A DNA stretch of 64,000 nt, from positions 186,001 through 250,000 of the forward strand of contig NZ_JAETXJ010000001.1 of the NCBI RefSeq assembly GCF_022508225.1, in the 5' to 3' direction. The notes beneath the pieces are model-generated. The model did no database searches and had not been told where the DNA came from. It saw only the letters and a program-made list of their open reading frames with translations. The stretch is from Desulfovibrio sp. UIB00. Its GTDB lineage: Bacteria; Desulfobacterota; Desulfovibrionia; Desulfovibrionales; Desulfovibrionaceae. Shown here piece by piece: positions 8,898 to 17,375 of this stretch. Position numbers and translations under genes: made by a program. Numbering within the stretch: position 1 is the stretch's first letter; every line of letters starts with the position of its first letter.

Positions 8898-10382
8898 ATG
8901 TACTGTAATCGTCGGCGTTTCCTGCAATCAATGGCTGTGACGGGCGCGGGACTGTGCCTGCCCTCGCTCACGTGGGCAGGTTTTGACCCCCTGTGGAAGC
9001 CTGGCTCCGTGTGCGTCAATCCCATTGATGTGACCGTGTTCGAGATGTTCAAGATCGGCCCTGGCCCCTCCAGTTCGCACACCATCGCGCCCATGTCGGC
9101 GGGTAATGATTTTATCCATTTGTGCGCCCAGTTGCCGCAGGAGCAGCTTGCCCAGGCGGATGCCGTCAAGGTGCACCTGTACGGCAGCCTCTCGGCCACG
9201 GGCAAGGGGCACGGCACTGACCGCGCCGTGGCGGCGGGCCTGCTTGGGCAAAAGCCCGATGAATGCAAGGCCGAATTTCTGGACAACCTTTTTGTAAAAC
9301 CGGACGACACCCGCACGGTGGTACTTGGCCCGGCCCGGATTCCGCTCAAGGATTCGGACGTGATCTTTGAACAGGGCACAATCGAGGCTCCGTTCAGCAA
9401 CGTGCTGGTCATCGAGCTGCTGGGCAAGGGCAAACAGCTTGCCTCGCGCGAATACTATTCCGTGGGCGGCGGGTTTTTGCAGTGGAAGGGCTGGAAGGCA
9501 CCGGACAAAGGCAAGCCCGTACATGCCTTTGATTCCATGAACGGCCTGCTTGAAATCGTGAAGAACACGGGCAAGAGCATTCCGCTCATTATGCTGGAAA
9601 ACGAAATGTCCATCACCGGGCAGTCGGAACAGAACATCCGGCAGGGCGCGCAGCGCATCATCCACGTGATGGACAGTTGCGCCGCCACGGGCCTTGGGCT
9701 GGAAGGCAAGCTCAAGGGGCCGTTTGGCCTGGAGCGTCGGGCCAAACTCATGCTGGAGCAGGCCGCCAGCTCGCCGGAGCCAGCCGATGCCTTTGCGGCG
9801 CGGCTGTCGGCCTACGGGCAGGCCGGGTCGGAAGAAAACGCCATGGGCCACCCCATTGTGACCGCGCCCACGGCGGGTTCGGCAGGGGTTATGCCTGCGG
9901 TGGTGCACATGCTCATCAAGGAGCGCGGCAAAACAGAAGCCGACCTTGTGGACGGCCTCCTGGTGGCCTCCATGGTGGGGACGCTCATCAAGCGGCACGC
10001 CAGTGTGGCGGGCGCGGACGTGGGCTGTCAGGGCGAGATCGGCTCCGCCTCAAGTATGGCGGCTGCCATGCTGTCGCAGGTGATGGGCGAAACGCCCGAT
10101 GTGGTGGAAAATGCGGCAGAATTTGCGCTGGAGCACCATCTGGGCATGACCTGCGACCCTGTGGGCGGCTATGTGCAGATTCCCTGTATTTCGCGCAACG
10201 CCATGAGTTCCGTGAAGTCGTGGAACGCCTGGATGATGGCCCGCACCGGGCAGGGCACCAAGCACCCTGTGGGGCTTGATCTCTGTATCCGCACCATGAA
10301 CCAGACAGGCCGCGACATGAAGGACGACTACCGCGAAACCGCGCGCGGCGGGCTGGCATTGTTCTATACGCAGGGGTGCTAG
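8898..10382 (+). CDS. L-serine ammonia-lyase (Fe-S dependent) with a Tat signal
   Basis: A 494-residue single-chain L-serine dehydratase, converting serine to pyruvate and ammonia with a [4Fe-4S] cluster. The beta-type part starts with VTVFEMFKIGPGPSSSHT. The alpha-type part holds GADVGCQGEIGS and MTCDPVGGYVQIPC, which supply the expected cluster cysteines. Unusually, residues 1-28 read MYCNRRRFLQSMAVTGAGLC..., with RRRFLQ at 5-10 followed by a hydrophobic stretch and TWAG, a twin-arginine export signal. The start is firm: AGGAGG lies 9 bases before the ATG at 8898. The enzyme is therefore predicted to fold with its cluster in the cytoplasm and be exported. It follows the secreted C69 dipeptidase by 36 bases. 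Cytoplasmic retention with a vestigial signal is the alternative. Confidence 0.9.
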   Translation: MYCNRRRFLQSMAVTGAGLCLPSLTWAGFDPLWKPGSVCVNPIDVTVFEMFKIGPGPSSSHTIAPMSAGNDFIHLCAQLPQEQLAQADAVKVHLYGSLSATGKGHGTDRAVAAGLLGQKPDECKAEFLDNLFVKPDDTRTVVLGPARIPLKDSDVIFEQGTIEAPFSNVLVIELLGKGKQLASREYYSVGGGFLQWKGWKAPDKGKPVHAFDSMNGLLEIVKNTGKSIPLIMLENEMSITGQSEQNIRQGAQRIIHVMDSCAATGLGLEGKLKGPFGLERRAKLMLEQAASSPEPADAFAARLSAYGQAGSEENAMGHPIVTAPTAGSAGVMPAVVHMLIKERGKTEADLVDGLLVASMVGTLIKRHASVAGADVGCQGEIGSASSMAAAMLSQVMGETPDVVENAAEFALEHHLGMTCDPVGGYVQIPCISRNAMSSVKSWNAWMMARTGQGTKHPVGLDLCIRTMNQTGRDMKDDYRETARGGLALFYTQGC

Positions 10383-10420
10383 AAACCCCAACGTCTTTTG
10401 CCTTCAAGGCAACGCTAACA

Positions 10421-10480
10421 GCCCGTTTCTGCGCAGGTTTGCTCCTAAGAGTGCTATCCCTGTTCAGAAGCGGGCCGTTT
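10421..10480 (+). terminator. Terminator after the serine dehydratase
   Basis: An 11-bp stem GCCCGTTTCTG / CAGAAGCGGGC (one wobble pair) with a long loop of 33 bases, followed by CGTTTTC. It lies 39 bases after the stop codon of the serine dehydratase. Confidence 0.6.
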
Positions 10481-10532
10481 TCTTGCCTGAGAGTTGGGGG
10501 CATATGACTCAAGCGTATGGTCGTGGCAGCGT

Positions 10533-10952
10533 TTACGTCCGCGATTTCACCCATGTGCTGATTTCGCGGCCAAATTCCGCAAAATCTTCAATGTGCGTAT
10601 GCGCCACGGCGTAGACCACATTCCAGTCCAGACTGGTGTATTCATGCACTGCGATATTGCGCAGGCCCACACCCTTGGCGAGTTTGCGCGCCACAGCCTC
10701 GGAGAGTACCCCCTGCCGGTGCAGCAGCAAAAAGGCCTCCGCCATCGTTGAAGGCACCGCCGGGGAGTCGGCAAGGATGCTGGTGGCAATATCAATGCTG
10801 ATCTGCACAGCGCGTTGCAGGTTCAGAATGAGAATGTCCTGGAGGTCAAAATCCTCTGCGAGTTGCTGCGCATTTGCCGGGGTTTTCTGACGGATGCGCT
10901 CCATGCAGCGCTGGAGTGAAACAAGCTTTGTCTTGATGACATCCGTATCCAT
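10533..10952 (-). CDS. hepT: HepT-like HEPN ribonuclease toxin (DUF86)
   Basis: A 139-residue, all-helical HEPN protein. The catalytic RX4HXY motif is intact: Arg98, His103 and Tyr105 in GLRNIAVHEY. Characterised HepT toxins are RNases that are silenced when the partner MntA attaches AMP to the motif tyrosine. Its ATG overlaps the last base of the upstream mntA stop codon (TGATG), so the two are translationally coupled. The pair is divergent from the Gabija-like operon that starts 259 bases to the right. Whether it is active as a toxin here is inferred from the intact motif only. Confidence 0.9.
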   Translation of the reverse strand: MDTDVIKTKLVSLQRCMERIRQKTPANAQQLAEDFDLQDILILNLQRAVQISIDIATSILADSPAVPSTMAEAFLLLHRQGVLSEAVARKLAKGVGLRNIAVHEYTSLDWNVVYAVAHTHIEDFAEFGREISTWVKSRT

Positions 10953-11344
10953 CAGAACCCCCGTTCCAGACTTTTTTCAATGATTCTTTGGCGCAGCGGC
11001 TCCATGTCCGCCTGATCAAAAAGCATGCGCTTGAGCAGCATGGCATGGGCGGTGTCTGAACGCTTGAGGGCCAGGGTGCCTGTGGTCAGCACCTGACGTA
11101 AAATCAGCCCCCAGGCAGTGGACAGGTCAACAAGGTCAACCTCGCGCTTCACGACAAGGCTAAGCTCTGCCATGAGTTCAAGCCGCGCCTCGGGCGAGAG
11201 TTGAGATGCCGCAAGTACAGCCACGTCCACATCGCTGTCGGGCCGCAGAGCGTCACGGGCTGCGGAGCCGAACACGAACGCCAGCTGAATTTCAGGATGG
11301 AGCGCAAGCGTTCTTGCTACTTGTTGGATGAGAGCGGTTGTCAT
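10952..11344 (-). CDS. mntA: MntA-like minimal nucleotidyltransferase antitoxin
   Basis: A 130-residue minimal nucleotidyltransferase. The active-site signature GSX10DXD is exact: Gly26-Ser27, then Asp38 and Asp40 in SDVDVAVL. A third acidic residue is available in KREVDLVDL. In the family this enzyme AMPylates the HepT tyrosine and neutralises it. It is the first gene of the pair and overlaps hepT by one base. The gene is GC-richer than the Gabija-like operon beside it, so the two modules may have separate origins. Confidence 0.9.
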   Translation of the reverse strand: MTTALIQQVARTLALHPEIQLAFVFGSAARDALRPDSDVDVAVLAASQLSPEARLELMAELSLVVKREVDLVDLSTAWGLILRQVLTTGTLALKRSDTAHAMLLKRMLFDQADMEPLRQRIIEKSLERGF

Positions 11345-11478
11345 GCTGCGTTCCAGTATTGCGGTGGTTGCTGCAACATAACAATCAATATGCGGGATGA
11401 CCAGTCTGGCAAAGAAGCGAACAATTCATGGTAGTTGAATAATTATCAGGGGTGGGGCTTAACTACGTTGGTAACTAA

Positions 11479-11507
11479 TTATGCTAACCAGTACGCTTGT
11501 ATATAAT
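11479..11507 (+). promoter_or_regulatory. Possible promoter of the Gabija-like operon
   Basis: A perfect TATAAT at 11502-11507, preceded after 17 bases by a weak TTATGC (11479-11484). It is in an AT-rich stretch about 97 bases before the start codon of the OLD-family gene. The -35 is poor, so the start of transcription is uncertain. Confidence 0.4.
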
Positions 11508-11603
11508 TTAGCGTATTTCAGGGGTAGAGTATAGACATTGCGAAATAAATTTGTTGTGGTGCCAACATCTGCGCACAAAAGTAGTCCAAGGCATAGGTGA
11601 ACC

Positions 11604-13487
11604 ATGTACCTCTCAGACATCAGAATATGGAACTTTAGAAAATTTGGTCAATCCGAAAAAGAGGGAGTGACTCTTCCCGGAGTTCACATCCCATTTAATG
11701 AAAAATTGAATGTTCTCATTGGTGAAAATGACGCCGGAAAATCTGCTATAGTTGATTCCATCCGGTTAGTCCTTGGAACACAAAGTCGAGAATGGTTTTA
11801 TATCGATGAAAGTGATTTTCACTTTGATGGAGTCCATCGCGCAGACTCTTTCAAAATTGAATGTTGTTTTAAGGGATTCACAGTCCGAGAGGCTGCGAAT
11901 TTTTTAGAATGGATAGATATCATAGAGAGTAATGGGGAACCAGAATATTCACTCACAGTCACCTATTCTGCTCAATATACTCCCGAGAAGATACTAAGGG
12001 AGTTGAGGGCTGGATCAGATATAGAGGGCGCTTCACTCCCCCTTGCAGCTCAAGACTTACTGAGAGTGATTTATCTCAAGCCATTGCGCGATGCAGAAAA
12101 TGAACTAACGCCAGGACGTAATTCTAGGTTAGCCCAAATTCTTAAAGCTCATCCTGCATTTCATAAGAATGTTGGTGAAAATCATGCGCTAGAAACAATA
12201 GTAGGTGAGGCTAATAAAAAAGTAGAGGAGCACTTTACAGAAGCTGGCGATGAGAAGGCTGCTAAACTTCTAGCGACAATTAATAGTCATCTTTCAAGCT
12301 TTTTTTCTCCTAATGATAAGCACGAATCAAATATAACGATTTCTGGCAGTGCGCTGCACGACATTTTGCAAAGACTAAGCCTAGTTTATGGGAACGAGCC
12401 TCCTGGTCTTGGCTCTCTCAATTTATTGTACATGGCAGCGGAGTTGCTGCTTCTTCAGGCAGGGGAAGATACAGGTTTACGGCTTACCATAATTGAGGAG
12501 CTTGAAGCTCATTTGCACCCACAAGCACAGCTTCGTTTAATAAAGTATCTTCAGTCCAGTATGCCAGGACAGCTAATCCTCACCACTCATAGTACGACAT
12601 TGGCCTCAAGCCTCAAGCTTGAAAGTTTAATCATTTGCAAGGATGGCGAGGCCTTTCCAATGGGGCCGGCGTATACCAATCTTGAGCCCAAGCATTACGA
12701 CTATCTGGAGCGTTTTCTTGATGCCACAAAGGCAAATCTTTTTTTTGCTAAAGCCGTGGTAATGGTTGAAGGGGATGCTGAAAACATACTGCTACCTACA
12801 ATTGCAGAGTGCCTCGGTCGACCATTATATCAATATGGTGTGTCTATTGTGAACGTCGGGAGTACCGCATTTTTACATTATGCAAAGGTTTTTTCTCGGA
12901 AAGACGGTCAAAAAATGGGTATTAAAGCTGCTATTATAACGGATTTAGATGTTAAACCGGAGGAGGAACAAAAAGGCAAACAACTGACGGAAATCGAAGA
13001 TGAAAAAAAGGAGGCTCATAAAGCCATTGTCAAGCGATATGCAGCGGATGGCGTTGAGACTTTTGTTTCTCATAATTGGACTTTGGAGTATGAGATTTCT
13101 CTATCTAGCTTTGCATTTCAATTTTTGAAGTGTGTTTTTGAATCAGAAAAAATTCAAAATGCTAAGACTGGTGAGCCTAAGTCATGGGTGTATAAAAAGT
13201 GTTTAAAAGAAAGTGCAGAGCGCTGGAAGAAATGGAATGGAGATGGAAAAAGCAAAGAATATATCGCTGATAAAATTTACAGGGGGATTATGCTTAGGCG
13301 TGACGATCCAACGAAGAATAAAATATCCAAAGCGATAGTCGCGCAGTGTTTTTCTAGCGTTCTCGATGGATGGCACAACAAGGACTCTAAAAAGCTTCGT
13401 GCTCGTCTCCTTTGCCCCGAGTTAAAATATCTTTCAGATGCTATCGCTTATGTGACCGAACCCATAGAAGAGCTAGAAAATGATTAA
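11604..13487 (+). CDS. OLD-family ATPase/Toprim nuclease, GajA-like
   Basis: A 627-residue class 2 OLD-type protein. The ABC/SMC-like ATPase has Walker A GENDAGKSA at 40-48, a signature-like PPGLGSLNLLYMA at 266-278, Walker B LTIIEELEAHLHP at 294-306 and the H-loop TTHS at 327-330. The Toprim nuclease follows, with VEGDAE (Glu389) and TDLD (Asp447, Asp449), then a C-terminal region with HNWTLEYEISL. All expected catalytic residues are present. It overlaps the helicase gene by 8 bases. An OLD nuclease translationally coupled to a UvrD-like helicase is the Gabija (GajA-GajB) layout, an anti-phage system that nicks DNA when nucleotides are depleted. The gene is visibly AT-richer than its neighbours, a sign of transfer. 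The ATG has only a weak upstream purine run. Other OLD-helicase families are an alternative. Confidence 0.88.
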   Translation: MYLSDIRIWNFRKFGQSEKEGVTLPGVHIPFNEKLNVLIGENDAGKSAIVDSIRLVLGTQSREWFYIDESDFHFDGVHRADSFKIECCFKGFTVREAANFLEWIDIIESNGEPEYSLTVTYSAQYTPEKILRELRAGSDIEGASLPLAAQDLLRVIYLKPLRDAENELTPGRNSRLAQILKAHPAFHKNVGENHALETIVGEANKKVEEHFTEAGDEKAAKLLATINSHLSSFFSPNDKHESNITISGSALHDILQRLSLVYGNEPPGLGSLNLLYMAAELLLLQAGEDTGLRLTIIEELEAHLHPQAQLRLIKYLQSSMPGQLILTTHSTTLASSLKLESLIICKDGEAFPMGPAYTNLEPKHYDYLERFLDATKANLFFAKAVVMVEGDAENILLPTIAECLGRPLYQYGVSIVNVGSTAFLHYAKVFSRKDGQKMGIKAAIITDLDVKPEEEQKGKQLTEIEDEKKEAHKAIVKRYAADGVETFVSHNWTLEYEISLSSFAFQFLKCVFESEKIQNAKTGEPKSWVYKKCLKESAERWKKWNGDGKSKEYIADKIYRGIMLRRDDPTKNKISKAIVAQCFSSVLDGWHNKDSKKLRARLLCPELKYLSDAIAYVTEPIEELEND

Positions 13488-15405
13488 TATATCTGATTCG
13501 GATATCGCGTATGCTGAGGGGATGTTACTTCCACCGGGGTGTATCTTTGATGACGAGCGGCGAACCTTCATAAGAGAGTTGAGTTCTTGTGACGTGCTAG
13601 CTTGCCCGGGAAGTGGAAAAACCACTGCCTTGCTCGCTAAGCTTTTGATCTTATCAAAAAAGATGCCTTTTTCTGGCGGCGGGGGAATATGTGTTCTGAC
13701 CCACACAAATGTCGCTATTGATGAAATCAAGAAAAGGCTGGGTATAGACGCGAGAACTCTTATTAACTATCCAAACTTTTTTGGTACAATTCAATCCTTT
13801 GTTGATCGTTTTTTAACTATCCCTAAATTCATTGAAGAATACGGTGGTCGTCCGTGTGTTATTGACACGGACAGGTGGGTGAATAGCCTTTCAAGGGAAT
13901 GCGGTAAATCTTCAGCTTCGCCCTGGATAAGTATCCAGGTAAAAAATAACCCAACTTGCAATAGCTCAAATGATTTATTGCGAAAAATTATTCTTGACCC
14001 AAATACGCTGGATTTTGATCTTTCTAATATACGATTGAAAGACCCCAACACTCAGACCCACAAAGCCATTACAGCTTGTTGCAAAAAAGTGTTATCAAAG
14101 GGAATAATAAGTTTTGAACAAGCTTTTGCGTTGGCAGAAAAATATTTAAATGACCACCCTACGCTTAGCAGATTGATCGCAAGTCGCTATCGCTTTGTAT
14201 TAATTGACGAGATGCAAGACACCGACTCCCGCCAAATAGAAGTTTTAGATGCACTGTTTTCTGAACCCTCCCTTGTTATTCAAAGAGTCGGCGACCCTAA
14301 CCAAGCTATTTTTTCTGTGTCAAAAGATGGTGACATGGAATGGGTGCCGAGGGAACCAAGGTTGAATTTTTCTACATCTATGCGCTTTGGAGAGGCTCTG
14401 GCAGTAGCCATCGACCCTATCCGCATAGACACAAAGATAACTCTTGCCGGGAATTCGAAGATCAAATCTCACCCTCCATACATGCTTACATATGATGATA
14501 GTTGTATGGGCGGCGCTATCGAAGCGTTTGGGGTGTTGATCCAGCGCCTTGGGTTGGATTCAGACCCAACAACGCCAAGAATTTTTAAAGCTGTTGGGTG
14601 GATTGGACAGGAAAAGGACACCCCCTGTATCCCCAAGTACTGGCCCCTGTACCGATCAAAACTTAAACTTACCCCTCGCTTTCCCAATTTTATTTCTTAC
14701 GTTGCTGCGTATAACGCATTAGCAAGCTGTGCTCATTCTCCTAGCACATTCAAGAGTTATATGATGGAGGGGCTTGTGGGATTTGCTAAATGGTTGCCCG
14801 ATGAAGTTGTTGGAAGGCTGCCTTTGACGGCAAGAAGGCTTGAGCGATTGTTAGAGAAGGATTATCCGGAAGACCTCTGTTTGATTCGGAAAAAGATAAC
14901 AGCATGGCTCAATCAACTTGTTGCAGGCGATGAAGTTGCTGCCGTTCATGCAGATATAGTTGACTTTTTTAGCACAAGTACCGTTTTTGCTACATATGCG
15001 GTTGCCGCCAGTAAATTTCTGGTTGATGAAAACATTGATTCAACGTGTGTTCAAGATGAAGCCTGTAACAGGATGTGCTGTTCTGAGCAGTTAAATGTCG
15101 AGATTGGAACAGTTCATTCCGTTAAGGGGGAAACACATACAGGAACGTTATTTCTTGAAAGTAAATATCAAAAAAAACACGATTCAGAATATTTGATGCC
15201 GCTGCTCAAAGGAGAAGGACTGAAGAAACCTATAGGAGTACATCTTAAATCTTGCATCAAAATTGCACATGTAGCCATGAGTCGGCCAACACATTTATTT
15301 GCAATGGCTTGCCACATAAATAGGATCGCAGAGCATGCAAATGATTTGAAGCAGCGGGGGTGGGAGCTTGTCAGTGTTAAGAGCCTACTGGAAGGAGACG
15401 CTTAG
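13480..15405 (+). CDS. UvrD/PcrA-like superfamily 1 helicase, GajB-like
   Basis: A 641-residue SF1A helicase with all motifs: Walker A ACPGSGKTT at 41-49, Ia (LTHTNVAIDEIKKRL), II LIDEMQD at 241-247, III (RVGDPNQAIF, 269-278), V VHSVKGETHTG at 545-555 and VI VAMSRPTHLF at 598-607. ATPase and unwinding activity are therefore expected. It starts inside the end of the OLD gene (8-base overlap), so expression is coupled. The well-known GajB is shorter (about 500 residues), and the extra sequence here lies mainly in the middle, about 310-540. Base composition is AT-rich like its partner. A bidirectional terminator follows. Alone it could be taken for a general repair helicase, but the pairing argues for defence. 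Confidence 0.88.
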   Translation: MINISDSDIAYAEGMLLPPGCIFDDERRTFIRELSSCDVLACPGSGKTTALLAKLLILSKKMPFSGGGGICVLTHTNVAIDEIKKRLGIDARTLINYPNFFGTIQSFVDRFLTIPKFIEEYGGRPCVIDTDRWVNSLSRECGKSSASPWISIQVKNNPTCNSSNDLLRKIILDPNTLDFDLSNIRLKDPNTQTHKAITACCKKVLSKGIISFEQAFALAEKYLNDHPTLSRLIASRYRFVLIDEMQDTDSRQIEVLDALFSEPSLVIQRVGDPNQAIFSVSKDGDMEWVPREPRLNFSTSMRFGEALAVAIDPIRIDTKITLAGNSKIKSHPPYMLTYDDSCMGGAIEAFGVLIQRLGLDSDPTTPRIFKAVGWIGQEKDTPCIPKYWPLYRSKLKLTPRFPNFISYVAAYNALASCAHSPSTFKSYMMEGLVGFAKWLPDEVVGRLPLTARRLERLLEKDYPEDLCLIRKKITAWLNQLVAGDEVAAVHADIVDFFSTSTVFATYAVAASKFLVDENIDSTCVQDEACNRMCCSEQLNVEIGTVHSVKGETHTGTLFLESKYQKKHDSEYLMPLLKGEGLKKPIGVHLKSCIKIAHVAMSRPTHLFAMACHINRIAEHANDLKQRGWELVSVKSLLEGDA

Positions 15406-15482
15406 TAAGGTCTTTTGGTTTGCTAAGTTTATGAGACCTGAATACAAGTATTCCGTCTATAATAAAAGGCCGCAGCCAAATA

Positions 15483-15520
15483 AAAAGAGCTGAAGCCCGC
15501 AAAGGTTTCAGCTCTTTTCT
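15483..15520. terminator. Bidirectional terminator between the Gabija-like operon and tRNA-Ser
   Basis: A 12-bp perfect stem AAAAGAGCTGAA / TTCAGCTCTTTT with a 12-base loop. It serves the plus-strand helicase gene and, with TTTTTATTT on the other strand, the minus-strand tRNA-Ser. Confidence 0.85.
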
Positions 15521-15537
15521 AATCACGTACAAGAAAC

Positions 15538-15627
15538 TGGCGGAGGGGGAGGGATTTGAACCCCCGGAAGGCTCACACCTTCAACGGTTTTCAAGACCGC
15601 CGCGATCAACCGCTCTGCCACCCCTCC
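15538..15627 (-). tRNA. tRNA-Ser (anticodon TGA)
   Basis: A 90-nt class II tRNA. The acceptor stem GGAGGGG / CCCCTCC is perfect, the T arm GGGGGTTCAAATCCCTC is standard and a long variable arm (GAAGGTGTGAGCCTTC) is present. The anticodon loop CTTGAAAA reads TGA. The CCA end is encoded (15538-15540). Its 3' end faces the AT-rich defence operon, the usual side for island insertion. Confidence 0.97.
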
Positions 15628-15758
15628 GCAGGGGTGTTTTCTCCGGCTTTATGCAGAGGCGGCCAAAATGCCGCGTACAAGGCGGGAGAAAATGTCGACG
15701 GCGCGATTACCCTGTGTGAAGGCAATAGCGCCGCCGAAAAAATGTGTCGCTACGCCAC

Positions 15759-16034
15759 TTACTTAATGGCGTCTTTCAGGCCCTTGCCGGGCGTGAACTT
15801 GGCAACCTTGCTGGCAGGAATGGTGATTTCCTTGCCGGTGCGGGGGTTGCGACCCTTGCGGGCGGCGCGCTCAACCACCTTGAAGCTGCCGAAACCGGTG
15901 AAGGTCACGGATTCGCCAGAGGCCAGGGCTTCGCGCAGCGAGGCCACCACGGCGTCAAGAGCTTCTTCGGCTTTGGCCTTGGTGGGCAGGCCAGCTTTGG
16001 CATGGATCTTTTCTACGAGCTCAGCTTTGGTCAT
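15759..16034 (-). CDS. HU-family DNA-binding protein
   Basis: A 91-residue histone-like protein of normal HU length. It starts MTKAELVEKIHAKAG and carries the family signature GFGSFKVVERAARKGRNP, followed by the arm RNPRTGKEITIPAS that inserts into the DNA minor groove. It bends and compacts DNA as a dimer in the nucleoid. GGAG lies 7 bases before the ATG at 16034; the frame continues upstream without a binding site. tRNA-Ser lies downstream on the same strand, 131 bases away. Confidence 0.96.
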   Translation of the reverse strand: MTKAELVEKIHAKAGLPTKAKAEEALDAVVASLREALASGESVTFTGFGSFKVVERAARKGRNPRTGKEITIPASKVAKFTPGKGLKDAIK

Positions 16035-16383
16035 GATGCTACTCCATAAAGGATTTCGGTTATTCCCTGCAAGCCGGACCGGGTCGACAAGCCAGAAGTC
16101 TGGTGCCGGGGCCCGATTCGCCGCACTCAAAAGAAACAGCCGCAAAAAAGCCGCCAAGGCTTTTTCACGTCATGGGGGAATCGTAAGCAAAACCGCTTCT
16201 GCTGCGGTCAGAACTTTTGTTTCCTTACGTCAGGGGCGGTTTCCTGTCAACGAAAAAGCGCAGAATCCCGCGTCTGCTCTAGCTTTTCACGAAATACCGT
16301 TTGGGCAAACAGGCTCGATGCAAGAGTCTGCCCCTTACTGGAAGTTTTTTATCTGCCCGAAATATAATGATTAAAAAATACTG
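16035..16383. other. Gene-free region upstream of the HU gene
   Basis: About 350 bases between the HU start and the end of murI. A minus-strand TTGACA at 16239-16244 is a possible -35 for HU but has a poor -10 (TAAGGA). The last 50 bases next to murI are AT-rich. No gene or clear hairpin terminator was found. Confidence 0.35.
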
Positions 16384-17226
16384 TTATAGATCAACCAGGC
16401 ATACTTCGTCATCGCCGAGGTTTCGGCCCAGAAAAAGGCTGCCCGTCCGGGCAAAGCGGGCGGCATTGTCAGTGGTCAAAAAACGGTAGTGCGCGCCGCT
16501 ATCCGCAGGTCGCAGCAGGTTGGTGGCCCGCAGTTCGTCAGCCACGCACTGTGCCGTGGTTGCGGCAGAATCCACTATGCGCACCTGCGGCCCCACCACG
16601 TTTTGCAGTGCCTCCTGCAACAGTGGAAAGTGCGTGCAGCCAAGCAGCAGGGTATCTGGTTCCAGATCGCCTCCGGGGGCGGCTCCCTCAAAGGGAAAGA
16701 TGTCAGCCAAATAGCGTTTTGCAACGCCTTCCACAATGGGGCCGTTCATCCAGCCTTCTTCGGCAAGGGGCACAAAGAGGGTGCAGGCGCGCCCGGTCAC
16801 AACGGCGTCAGGCCGGATGCGGGCAATGGCCTTCTGGTATGCGCCGCCGGAGATGGTGGCCTCTGTCGCCACTACAACTATATGACCGTTGGCGCTGGCT
16901 GCGGCAGCCGCCTGCGCACCGGGATCCACCACGCCCATGACCGGCAGCGGGGCAAACTGCTCCCGCACTGCGGAAAGCGCCGCAGAGGTTGCCGTGTTGC
17001 AGGCAATCACAAGCATTTTGACGCCCATGTCCACCAGCTTTTGAGCGGCCTTGAGCGTATAGCGCGTGATGGTGTCGCGCCCCTTGGTGCCGTAGGGCAG
17101 ACGGGCGGTGTCGCCAAGATAGAGCAGATCTTCGCCGGGCAGACATTCTGCCAGGGCCTTGAAAACCGTGAGGCCGCCCATGCCGGAATCAAAAAGACCA
17201 ATGGGCAACCGGGAAGAATCATTCAT
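16384..17226 (-). CDS. murI: Glutamate racemase
   Basis: A 280-residue glutamate racemase, which supplies D-glutamate for peptidoglycan. The N-terminus IGLFDSGMGGLTVFKAL, the first catalytic cysteine in MLVIACNTATSAAL and the second in LLLGCTHFPLL are all present, as are the LGDTARLPYG and VDPGAQAA motifs. The start at 17226 fits the family and has AAAGGAAA upstream; the frame is open far upstream but that sequence is not MurI-like. It lies 149 bases downstream of the TSUP exporter gene on the same strand. Confidence 0.97.
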   Translation of the reverse strand: MNDSSRLPIGLFDSGMGGLTVFKALAECLPGEDLLYLGDTARLPYGTKGRDTITRYTLKAAQKLVDMGVKMLVIACNTATSAALSAVREQFAPLPVMGVVDPGAQAAAAASANGHIVVVATEATISGGAYQKAIARIRPDAVVTGRACTLFVPLAEEGWMNGPIVEGVAKRYLADIFPFEGAAPGGDLEPDTLLLGCTHFPLLQEALQNVVGPQVRIVDSAATTAQCVADELRATNLLRPADSGAHYRFLTTDNAARFARTGSLFLGRNLGDDEVCLVDL

Positions 17227-17375
17227 TGCAATTTCCTTTACAGTGCCGCGCGCGATACTGCAAAACGCGCGCCTTGGGGGCTTTGCTGCCTGCCCAGAAC
17301 AGGCGAAGCGCCCCCGGCGCTGCCCTGCGGCAGGTCGAAAGCGCTCCGGCCAGAAAAACTCGGGCGGCAGCGGCG

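Noticed and set aside
15538..15627. tRNA-Ser 3' end as an attachment site of the defence block
   Set aside because: I looked for a second copy of the tRNA 3' end between 10.4 and 11.6 kb and found none, and there is no integrase gene, so no att site is claimed.
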